Shown here piece after piece: positions 1 through 5,889 of a stretch of DNA of 36,844 nucleotides. Position 1 is the first letter of the stretch. Every line of letters starts with the position of its first letter. Both the position numbers and the translations under genes were made by a program. The notes under the pieces are model-generated. The model saw nothing but the letters and a program-made list of their open reading frames with translations. It was not told the DNA's origin and ran no database searches. This DNA comes from Streptomyces shenzhenensis (GTDB lineage Bacteria > Actinomycetota > Actinomycetes > Streptomycetales > Streptomycetaceae): positions 1 to 36,844 of the forward strand of contig NZ_PENI01000056.1 in NCBI RefSeq assembly GCF_003688995.1. Reading direction: 5' to 3'.

Positions 1-117
1 CGCACCGAAGGCAAGACAGACCGAGAGATCCGCCGCTGTCTCAAGCGATACCTCGCCCGACGCTTCTATCGCCACCTCAACAGCGCCGCTACGGCGATGG
101 GGGTTGACGGGATATAG
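1..117 (+). pseudogene. 3' end of an IS110-like transposase (runs in from the left edge)
   Basis: An open frame enters from the left edge and stops with TAG at 115-117, giving 38 residues. It contains the arginine-rich stretch REIRRCLKRYLARRFYRHL. That motif resembles the C-terminal tail of IS110/IS116/IS902-type transposases (often seen as CLKRYxAR), the DEDD enzymes that excise and insert such elements. Just past the stop is a short hairpin, GCTTC at 120-124 and GAAGC at 130-134, which could belong to the element end. The rest of the gene lies outside the window, so whether it is intact cannot be judged. The family call rests on one short motif recalled from the family. Confidence 0.55.
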
Positions 118-140
118 AAGCTTCATTAGGAAGCGGGGAA

Positions 141-1301
141 TCAGGCGTAGATCCGGGAGTAGAGGTCCTGGATCTGATCGGTGGTGGGCACGACGGGGTT
201 GTTGGCGGGGGAACCGGACGCCAGGGCCTGCTCGGCCATGAGGGGTGTCAGGCGGGTCCATGTGTTCTGGTCGATGCCGTGGTCGCGGGGTGTGGGGACT
301 TTCAGATCGCGGCACAGGCTGCGCAGCGCATCGACGAGCTTGTCGGTGGCCGCATTGTCGGAGTCCGCGGCGGTCGCGGCTCCCAGGGCGCGGGCGCAGT
401 CGGCGTACCGGTCGGGGGCACCGTGCGCGGAAAAGGCGGTGACCGCGGGGAACAGCATCGCGTTCGACAGGCCGTGGGCGACGTGGAAGTGCGCGCCGAT
501 CGGACGGCTCATGCCGTGCACCAGGGCGACGCTGGAGTTCGAAAACGCAATGCCGGCCTGGGTGGCGGCGAGCATCATCGCCTCGCGGGCCTGGGCGTTG
601 CCGCCGTCGGTGTAGGCGCGACGGAGGTGGCGGCCGATGGTGCCGATCGCGGCGAGGGCGAGGCTGTCGGAGAAGGAGTTGGCCTTGCGGCTGACGTATG
701 CCTCGACGGCGTGGGTGAGCGCGTCGATGCCGGTGTCGGCGGTCAGCCGGGGCGGCATCGACATGGTCAGTTCGACGTCGACCACGGCGGCAAGCGGCAG
801 GAACGCCGGACCCTGGCAGAGCATTTTCTCGTCCGTGGTGCTGTCGGTGATGACGGTGAACTGGGTTGCTTCCGATCCGCTGCCGGCGGTGGTGGGCACT
901 GCGATCACCGGCAGCGCGGGTCCGAGGTTGATGCGCGGCGCCTTGTAGTCGCGCATGTGGCCGCCCTGGAGGCCGAGCAGGGCGAGGGCTTTGGCGGTGT
1001 CCATCGGGCTGCCGCCGCCGAACCCGATCACCACATCCGCCTCGTGGTCGTGCAGTGCCTTCAGGCCCGCGATGAGGGAGTCGGTCGTGGGATCAGGCAC
1101 AGTCTCGGAGAACAGCCGGGGGTACAGCCCGGCATTTTTCAGCGTTGCCGACAGGTGTTCCGCCGCTCCCGTCCCCGCCAGGTATGCGTCCGTCACCAGG
1201 AGGGGACGGCTGAGCCCCAGTCCCGTGATGACGTCGCCCAACTCGTCGGTGGCCCCGCGACCGACGCGCATGATTCGTGGCAGGGACAGGCTGGCAACCA
1301 T
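141..1301 (-). CDS. Iron-containing (group III) alcohol dehydrogenase
   Basis: A 386-residue cytosolic NAD(P)-dependent dehydrogenase of the FucO/AdhB/maleylacetate-reductase superfamily, at the usual family length. It would interconvert an alcohol and an aldehyde or ketone; the substrate cannot be read from sequence. The nucleotide-binding motif GFGGGSPMDTAK lies near residues 93-104 and PTTAGSGSEAT near 136-146. Four candidate metal ligands are present with FucO-like spacing: D193 and H197 in GIDALTHAVE, H262 in LVHGMSRPIG and H276 in VAHGLSNA. The ATG at 1301 was chosen because it starts the conserved N-terminus and has GAGAGG about 7 nt upstream; the frame stays open to 1439, but that extension is low-complexity. 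It is divergent from a LysR gene, its probable regulator. Confidence 0.9.
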   Translation of the reverse strand: MVASLSLPRIMRVGRGATDELGDVITGLGLSRPLLVTDAYLAGTGAAEHLSATLKNAGLYPRLFSETVPDPTTDSLIAGLKALHDHEADVVIGFGGGSPMDTAKALALLGLQGGHMRDYKAPRINLGPALPVIAVPTTAGSGSEATQFTVITDSTTDEKMLCQGPAFLPLAAVVDVELTMSMPPRLTADTGIDALTHAVEAYVSRKANSFSDSLALAAIGTIGRHLRRAYTDGGNAQAREAMMLAATQAGIAFSNSSVALVHGMSRPIGAHFHVAHGLSNAMLFPAVTAFSAHGAPDRYADCARALGAATAADSDNAATDKLVDALRSLCRDLKVPTPRDHGIDQNTWTRLTPLMAEQALASGSPANNPVVPTTDQIQDLYSRIYA

Positions 1302-1406
1302 GGAGAACCTCTCAGCGGTGGGAGGGGAGTGGCTAGGCGCTCCGGCCGGGGCTGTTCGACTGTGACTCCCTGGGCGGTGTGCGTTCAAGCACCACTTACG
1401 CAGATC

Positions 1407-1428
1407 CGATGTGCATGAATGCAGATAG
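1407..1428. promoter_or_regulatory. Candidate LysR operator (inverted repeat TGCAT-GA-ATGCA)
   Basis: A perfect 12-bp inverted repeat TGCATGAATGCA at 1412-1423, flanked by partial symmetry, sits 14 nt before the LysR start codon in the 136-bp divergent intergenic region. LysR regulators usually bind interrupted T-N11-A dyads in such positions and autoregulate. The location supports the call, but no experimental consensus is available for this protein. Confidence 0.35.
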
Positions 1429-1437
1429 GGTCGTCTC

Positions 1438-2406
1438 ATGGCCCCTCTCTCCCGTCCTGCACACGGCCGTGGCGTCCCGCCTGTGGAGACCGATCGCGGC
1501 GCGGTCGATCCGCGCCGGCTCCGCGCGGATGATCTTCGTTATCTGCTCGCAGTCGCCCGTACGGGCCGCATGGTGGTCGCAGCCGACGCTCTGGGTGTCG
1601 ACCACACCACCGTGTCGCGCCGCATCGCTGCTCTGGAGAAGCGCCTTGGCCTGCGGCTGCTGGAGCGGGGTTCGGAGGGATGGGTCCTGACAGATGCCGG
1701 AAAGAACGTCTCGGAGCATGCCCGCGCGATCGAGGAGGCGTTGGTGCGTGTGGCCGACGCGGCGTCCGGTCAGGGTGCGTCGTCACTGCACGGCACCGTG
1801 CGGGTGAGCGCGCCCGACGGTTTCGGCACCGTCTTCGCCACCCCGGCTCTGGCCCGGGTACGCCGGAGCCATCCCGGGCTGCAGGTCGAACTCGTGACGG
1901 CGACGAGGCAGTTGACGCTTCATCCGACCGGCTTTGATCTGGCCCTGGCCATCGGCAGGCCGCCGGGGCGCCGTCTGGTGACCGAGCACCTGACCGACTA
2001 CACGCTGGGTCTGTACGCCAGTGACGAGTACCTTGAACGGTGCGGGGTCCCTGAGTCGCTCGCTGACCTGCAGGAACACGCGCTGATCTTCTACATCGAG
2101 TCGATGCTCCAGGTCGGCGACCTCGACATCGAACGCCATCTGCCGGGACTCACACCGGCGTTCTCCTCCACGAACGTCTTCGCCCAGTTCGAGGCCACAC
2201 GTGTGGGCGCCGGTATCGGTCTGCTGCCGGCCTTCCTCGCGCATCGGGCCCGGTTGCGGCGGCTGCTGGCCGACGAGGTCGCCATCCGGTTGCCGATCAC
2301 GCTGGCCGTGCGGCGGGAGGCAGTCACCCATCCCGCCGTACGCGCGGTACGCGATGCCCTGTATCAGCAGCTCGCCGACTATGCCGGCGAACTGCTTCCC
2401 GAATGA
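1438..2406 (+). CDS. LysR-family transcriptional regulator
   Basis: 322 residues. The N-terminal winged helix-turn-helix lies near residues 28-88, with the recognition segment VDHTTVSRRIAALEKRLGLR, followed by the LTDAGK motif. From about residue 105 the segment LHGTVRVSAPDGFGTVFATP opens the periplasmic-binding-protein-like effector domain. LysR proteins bind DNA as tetramers and commonly control a divergent enzyme gene, here the iron alcohol dehydrogenase, in response to its substrate or product. The ATG at 1438 has AGGG about 11 nt upstream. A GTG at 1482 is an alternative start and would still leave the HTH intact. The C-terminal part is complete and the length is normal for the family. 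The effector is unknown. Confidence 0.88.
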   Translation: MAPLSRPAHGRGVPPVETDRGAVDPRRLRADDLRYLLAVARTGRMVVAADALGVDHTTVSRRIAALEKRLGLRLLERGSEGWVLTDAGKNVSEHARAIEEALVRVADAASGQGASSLHGTVRVSAPDGFGTVFATPALARVRRSHPGLQVELVTATRQLTLHPTGFDLALAIGRPPGRRLVTEHLTDYTLGLYASDEYLERCGVPESLADLQEHALIFYIESMLQVGDLDIERHLPGLTPAFSSTNVFAQFEATRVGAGIGLLPAFLAHRARLRRLLADEVAIRLPITLAVRREAVTHPAVRAVRDALYQQLADYAGELLPE

Positions 2407-2422
2407 ATTCCCTGCACACCCG

Positions 2423-2453
2423 TTGACGTTGCCCTGGGGGCAAGGCTCAGCGT
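2423..2453 (+). promoter_or_regulatory. MerR-type promoter/operator without an evident target gene
   Basis: TTGACG at 2423-2428 is followed by a dyad TTGCC-CTGGG-GGCAA (2429-2443) and a -10-like CAGCGT at 2448-2453. This leaves a 19-bp spacer, the hallmark of promoters that MerR-family activators untwist. In actinobacteria such spacers often carry just this sort of dyad. The promoter points right, into about 80 bp of gene-free sequence and then the antisense side of the YjbQ gene, so no sensible target is visible. It may be a relic of a lost gene. Confidence 0.4.
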
Positions 2454-2484
2454 CCAGCCATTGCCGAGCGGGCTCAGCACGGCC

Positions 2485-2523
2485 TCCAGGGCGGAGTACA
2501 GAGCACTCGCGGCCGCCCCTGGA
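2485..2523. terminator. Possible hairpin between convergent LysR and YjbQ genes
   Basis: TCCAGGGCGG at 2485-2494 can pair with CCGCCCCTGGA at 2513-2523, with one bulged C and an 18-nt loop. It lies just beyond the end of the minus-strand YjbQ gene and downstream of LysR, where a bidirectional terminator would be expected. There is no T-run, which is common in Streptomyces. Confidence 0.35.
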
Positions 2524-2532
2524 CGAACTCGC

Positions 2533-2955
2533 TCAGCCCAGGAAGCTCAGTCGAACCTGACGGTTCGGGTTGTCGCGGTTGGTGTCGACCAGGCATACGG
2601 ACTGCCAGGTCCCGAGTTCCAGGCGGCCGCGCAGTACCGGCAGGGTCGCGTGTGGGGGGACGATCGCCGGGAGGACGTGGTCGCGGCCGTGGCCGGGGCT
2701 GCCGTGCCGGTGCTGCCAGCGGTCGTCCGCGGGCAGCAGGGTGTGCAGAGCGGCCAGCAGGTCCGCGTCGCTGCCGGCGCCGGTCTCGATGACCGCGATC
2801 CCCGCGGTGGCGTGCGGGACGAAGATGTTGAGGAGGCCGTCGCGGCCGGCCGCCGCCTCCCGCAGGAAGGCCTCGCAGTCGCCGGTGAGGTCGACGATCC
2901 GCTCCCGGGAGCCGGTGGCGACGTTCAGCACGCGCGTGGTGAAGGCATCTGGCAT
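2533..2955 (-). CDS. yjbQ: YjbQ/UPF0047 family protein (secondary thiamine-phosphate synthase-like)
   Basis: A 140-residue single-domain cytosolic protein of the widespread YjbQ family, at normal length. Family hallmarks are present: VPHATAGIAVIETGAG near residues 45-60, the histidine-rich segment WQHRHGSPGHGRDHVLPAI, and GTWQSVCLVDTN near the C-terminus. An E. coli relative has weak thiamine-phosphate synthase activity, but the true cellular role of the family is uncertain. The ATG at 2955 starts the conserved N-terminus and has AGGATGG about 8 nt upstream; the frame is open further to 3096 but carries no family similarity there. The gene is divergent from the ssu leader peptide and shares its intergenic region. 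Confidence 0.85.
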   Translation of the reverse strand: MPDAFTTRVLNVATGSRERIVDLTGDCEAFLREAAAGRDGLLNIFVPHATAGIAVIETGAGSDADLLAALHTLLPADDRWQHRHGSPGHGRDHVLPAIVPPHATLPVLRGRLELGTWQSVCLVDTNRDNPNRQVRLSFLG

Positions 2956-3034
2956 GCCACCATCCTGGCCCATGCGGCCGGCTTCCGGCCGCCGCCCGGC
3001 CCCTGGCGCACGGGGTCCACTCTCCGAGACACCG

Positions 3035-3063
3035 TTGACCGCCGCCGCACGACTGGCTACGTT
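3035..3063 (+). promoter_or_regulatory. Promoter of the ssu leader peptide
   Basis: TTGACC (3035-3040), a 17-bp spacer and TACGTT (3058-3063) make a good vegetative-type promoter. The -10 ends 7 nt before the leader-peptide ATG at 3071, so transcription should start at or next to the start codon, giving a leaderless message. No Shine-Dalgarno sequence precedes that ATG, which fits. Confidence 0.6.
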
Positions 3064-3070
3064 CGCCCGC

Positions 3071-3154
3071 ATGCAGCGTTCAGCCCTGCTCACCACGCGC
3101 GGTCACATCGACCTGCTGCGGGTGGCCTCCGCCGCGTGTCGTCGCGGCTGCTGA
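3071..3154 (+). CDS. Cysteine-ended leader peptide of the sulfonate transporter operon
   Basis: A 27-residue ORF starting MQRSALLTTRGHIDLLRVAS and ending with Cys23-Arg-Arg-Gly-Cys27 before TGA. Short basic peptides with an HIDLLRVASAAC-like core upstream of sulfonate or sulfate ABC transporters are a recurrent Streptomyces element, annotated as putative leader peptides. The expected role, inferred from that pattern, is ribosome-mediated attenuation: scarce Cys-tRNA stalls the ribosome near the C-terminal Cys codons and lets transcription continue into ssu. A GCCGCG-TGTCGT-CGCGGC hairpin at 3131-3148 holds the Cys23 codon (3137-3139) in its loop. The 150-nt gap to the permease contains a tandem repeat. 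No membrane or enzymatic feature is present. Confidence 0.75.
   Translation: MQRSALLTTRGHIDLLRVASAACRRGC
3131..3148 (+). promoter_or_regulatory. Hairpin over the Cys codon of the leader peptide
   Basis: GCCGCG (3131-3136) and CGCGGC (3143-3148) form a 6-bp stem whose loop TGTCGT contains the Cys23 codon. A ribosome translating or stalled here would melt it, so it could act in an attenuation switch. Its role is inferred from position only. Confidence 0.4.
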
Positions 3155-3210
3155 CGCCCTTCTCCCGCTCGTTCACGCGCGCTCCGCAGTCCTGCCCGCC
3201 CGTTCGGCCC

Positions 3211-3266
3211 GGCCCTGACACGGCAGCCCTGACACGGCGGCCCTGACGCGGCGGCGCTGAGGCGCA
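3211..3266 (+). repeat. Four tandem 14-bp units in the ssu leader region
   Basis: Units begin at 3211, 3225, 3239 and 3253. The first three are GGCCCTGACACGGC, AGCCCTGACACGGC and GGCCCTGACGCGGC; the fourth (GGCGCTGAGGCGCA) is degenerate. The period is not a multiple of three and no gene covers it. It lies between the leader-peptide stop and the permease start, where an attenuator or a protein-binding array would be expected. Confidence 0.8.
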
Positions 3267-3304
3267 CCCCCACCGCCCCTCGCCCTTCTGCCCGTGGAGC
3301 ACCC

Positions 3305-4210
3305 ATGACCATCGGCCATGCCCCACTCGGCCCACCCGAGCCGGACACCACGGAGACATCCAAGCCGGGGGCCGCCACCGCGGACCCCGCCGAGCCGTCC
3401 CCCGGCCTCGGTCTGCACCCCGTCGTCCCCGCCTCCACCCGCCGCGCCCGCGTGCCGCGCTGGCTGCGCCGCACCGCCGGCCCCGTACTGCTGCTCGCCC
3501 TGTGGCAACTCCTCAGCATCACGGGCGTGTTGACATCCGATGTGCTGGCCTCGCCGGGCCGGATCGCACGGATCGGCGGCGATCTGGTCGCCGACGGCTC
3601 GCTGGCCTCGGCGATGGGCGCCTCGCTCCAGCGGGTCGCGGCCGGACTGTTGCTGGGCACGCTGATCGGCACCGGACTCGCCCTGGTCTCGGGCCTGTTC
3701 AGGGTCGGCGAGGACCTGGTGGACGCACCGGTGCAGATGCTGCGGACGGTGCCGTTCGTCGGCCTCATCCCGCTGTTCATCATCTGGTTCGGCATCGGCG
3801 AGGCCCCCAAGGTCGCCATCATCACGCTCGGGGTGACCTTCCCGCTCTATCTCAACGTGTACGCCGGTATCCGGGGCGTGGACGCCCAACTGATCGAGGC
3901 CGGGGAGTCCCTGGGCCTGTCCCGGTGGGGGCTCGTACGGCACGTCGTGCTGCCGGGCGCGCTGCCCGGCGCGCTCACCGGACTGCGCTACTCCCTGGGC
4001 ATCGCCTGGCTGGCGCTGGTCTTCGCCGAGCAGGTCAACGCGGACTCCGGCATCGGCTTCCTCATGGTGCAGGCACGGGACTTCCTGCGCACCGATGTGA
4101 TCGTGGTCTGTCTGATCGTCTACGCCTTCCTCGGCCTGCTGGCCGACTTCGTCGTCCGCTCCCTCGAAAGGCTGCTGCTGCAATGGCGACCGACGTTCAC
4201 CGGCCGGTGA
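3305..4210 (+). CDS. ssuC: Sulfonate/aliphatic sulfonate ABC transporter permease (SsuC-like)
   Basis: A 301-residue inner-membrane permease of the SsuC/TauC/NrtB type. After a Pro-rich cytosolic N-terminus of about 55 residues comes a first membrane segment (PVLLLALWQLLSITGVL), then the BPD_transp_1 core. The cytoplasmic EAA loop, EAGESLGLSRWGLVRHVVLP, which docks on the ATPase, lies near residues 199-218. The ATG at 3305 has GGAG 6 nt upstream. It heads a ssuC-ssuB-ssuA-like order behind the Cys leader peptide, which argues for organosulfur import rather than nitrate or thiamine precursor. The exact substrate (alkanesulfonate, taurine or another) is not determinable from sequence. Confidence 0.88.
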   Translation: MTIGHAPLGPPEPDTTETSKPGAATADPAEPSPGLGLHPVVPASTRRARVPRWLRRTAGPVLLLALWQLLSITGVLTSDVLASPGRIARIGGDLVADGSLASAMGASLQRVAAGLLLGTLIGTGLALVSGLFRVGEDLVDAPVQMLRTVPFVGLIPLFIIWFGIGEAPKVAIITLGVTFPLYLNVYAGIRGVDAQLIEAGESLGLSRWGLVRHVVLPGALPGALTGLRYSLGIAWLALVFAEQVNADSGIGFLMVQARDFLRTDVIVVCLIVYAFLGLLADFVVRSLERLLLQWRPTFTGR

Positions 4211-4920
4211 CCGCCCCGGCGGTCCATGTCGCCGGCCTCACCCGTTCCTTCGACGGCCGGGCCGTGCTCGACGATCTGCATGTCGACATCCGGCAGGGCG
4301 AGTTCGTCGCCCTGCTCGGGCGCAGCGGCTGCGGCAAGTCCACGCTGCTGCGCATCCTCGCCGGACTCGACCGCGACATCGAGGGCACCGTCCTGGTGCC
4401 GCGCCGCCGGGCCGTCGCCTTCCAGGCGCCCCGGCTGATGCCGTGGAAGCGGGTGTGGCGCAACGTCCTGCTGGGGCTGCCTGGCAAGCCCGAACGGGCG
4501 GTCGCCGAGCGGGCGTTGGACGAGGTCGGGCTCGGTCACCGGGCCGCCGCCTGGCCGAAGACGCTGTCCGGCGGCGAGGCCCAGCGCGCCTCGCTGGCCC
4601 GCGCCCTGGTGCGCGAACCCGATCTGCTGCTGCTCGACGAGCCGTTCGGCGCGCTGGACGCGCTCACCCGCATCAACGCCCAGCGCCTGGTCGGGGAGTT
4701 GTGGCAGCGCCGCGGCTGCGCCGTGCTCCTGGTCACCCATGACGTCGAGGAGGCCGTGCTGCTCGCCGACCGCGTCCTCGTCATGGACGGCGGCGTCATC
4801 GCGCTGGAGCAGCGGATCGATCTCGACCGGCCGCGTGACATCACCGGTCCCCGGTTCGCGGAACTGCGCGCCAAGCTGCTGGAGCGGCTCGGCGTCAGCA
4901 CCACCACCGAAGCCTCCTGA
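4183..4920 (+). CDS. ssuB: Sulfonate ABC transporter ATPase (SsuB-like)
   Basis: A 245-residue ATPase that powers the SsuC permease. Walker A GRSGCGKS is at residues 46-53, the Q-loop in VAFQAPRLMPWKRVWRNV near 78-95, the signature LSGGEAQR from residue 128, Walker B LLLLDEPFGALD near 147-158, and the switch His in LLVTHDVEEAV. All catalytic motifs are intact. The PWKRVWRNV stretch after the Q-loop is typical of SsuB/TauB/NrtD ATPases. The chosen ATG at 4183 overlaps the end of ssuC by 28 nt and has GAAAGG about 12 nt upstream. A GTG at 4207 would give a tight GTGA overlap but lacks a ribosome site. It is translationally coupled to ssuC. Confidence 0.9.
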   Translation: MATDVHRPVTAPAVHVAGLTRSFDGRAVLDDLHVDIRQGEFVALLGRSGCGKSTLLRILAGLDRDIEGTVLVPRRRAVAFQAPRLMPWKRVWRNVLLGLPGKPERAVAERALDEVGLGHRAAAWPKTLSGGEAQRASLARALVREPDLLLLDEPFGALDALTRINAQRLVGELWQRRGCAVLLVTHDVEEAVLLADRVLVMDGGVIALEQRIDLDRPRDITGPRFAELRAKLLERLGVSTTTEAS

Positions 4921-5030
4921 CCTCGCTCGAAGCAGCCAGGACCAGCTCCGAAGCCGGCTGCCCTCCCGATGCGGCGGCCCCGACTCCCCGTGCTCCCGCC
5001 GCGCTTCCTCCGGACACGAACGGACCCGCC

Positions 5031-5648
5031 ATGCGACGTCGCCCCGTCCCCGCCGCACTGTTCCTGCCCCTCGCCCTGCCCCTCGCCCTGCCCCTCGCTC
5101 TGCTGCTGGCCGCCTGTGGTGGCGCCTCCTCGACCGGCACGGGAGCCGGCACGGACGGCTCGGGCCCGGTCACGCTCGTCGTCGGTGACCAGAAGGGTGG
5201 TTCCGAGGCCATCCTGCGGGCCGCAGGAGAGCTGAAGGACCTCGACTACCGGATCAAGTGGTCGACGTTCACCTCCGGCCCGCCGCTGCTGGAGGCCGTC
5301 AACGCCAGGGCCGTCGACATCGGCGGCGTCGGCAACACCCCGCCCGTCTTCGCCGCGGGCGCGGGCTCGAAGATCACCGTGGTCGCCGCCTGGCACGGCA
5401 CGTCCAAGGGCGACACCGTCCTCGTGCCGAACGGCTCGAAGCTGACCCGGCCCGCGGACCTCGAGGGCAGGTCCGTCGCCGTGGCCCAGGGCTCCTCGGC
5501 GCACTATCAGCTGGTCGCCTCGGAGCAGCAGATCGCGGACGCCTTCACCGAGTTGAAGCTCATCCCGCGCAAGGTCGACTTCGGTGACTTCGTCGACACC
5601 CGGTACAACGGCGACCTGCCACCGTCCACCACCCCGGCCCGCTCCTGA
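5031..5648 (+). pseudogene. ssuA: Sulfonate-binding lipoprotein (SsuA-like) with a large in-frame internal deletion
   Basis: A 205-residue frame where family members usually have about 310-370. It begins with a lipoprotein signal (lipobox LLAAC, Cys29) and the normal first lobe: VGDQKGGSEAIL, STFTSGPPLLEAVNARAVD, VGNTPPVFAAG and GRSVAVAQGSSAHYQLVAS (up to residue 164). It then jumps directly into what normally is the C-terminus, EQQIADAFTELKLIPRKVDF and DFVDTRYNGDLPPSTT. Roughly 150 residues, most of lobe two and half of the ligand cleft, are absent, while the reading frame is kept. The junction is near 5520-5525. The product probably cannot bind substrate. The signal-peptide DNA contains three 12-bp tandem units (5064-5099). 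An assembly collapse is an alternative explanation. Confidence 0.75.
5064..5099 (+). repeat. Three 12-bp tandem units encoding the lipoprotein signal h-region
   Basis: CTGCCCCTCGCC is repeated at 5064, 5076 and 5088 (last base changed), encoding (LPLA)x3 in the hydrophobic core of the signal peptide. Unit gain or loss would lengthen or shorten the h-region by four residues without a frameshift. Confidence 0.8.
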
Positions 5649-5889
5649 GACGGAGGGCCGGGTCCTGAGGCGGTGCCGACGCGCGACCGGCACCTGGTGC
5701 GAGGACGCCTGGCCGATCACGGTCACGCTCGCCCGGCACACCGAACGGTGACAGGTCGCCGTCCTCCGAGCGGCCGGCGCCCGGGCCGGAAGGCGACCCC
5801 GGGGGCGGGGCGCCGATCCTGGTGGCGAGCGGCCGCCGGCCGGCGCACGGGACGGGAAGATCCCCGGTCGCGGCACTGTTGCCACGGAC

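Noticed and set aside
3071..3154. The small ORF as the 5' part of a degraded gene
   Set aside because: The promoter spacing, the HIDLLRVAS core and the Cys-rich end fit a leader peptide ahead of a sulfur operon much better.
2461..3246. A plus-strand frame downstream of the MerR-type promoter as its target gene
   Set aside because: It starts at TTG, runs antisense through yjbQ and then overlaps the leader peptide in another frame; no family similarity.
4207..4210. GTG at 4207 as the ssuB start (GTGA overlap)
   Set aside because: No ribosome site precedes it, whereas the ATG at 4183 has GAAAGG; it remains a minor alternative.
5649..5889. A remnant of ssuD between the binding protein and the monooxygenase
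   Set aside because: No frame in this stretch shows luciferase-like desulfonase motifs; nothing recognisable was found.
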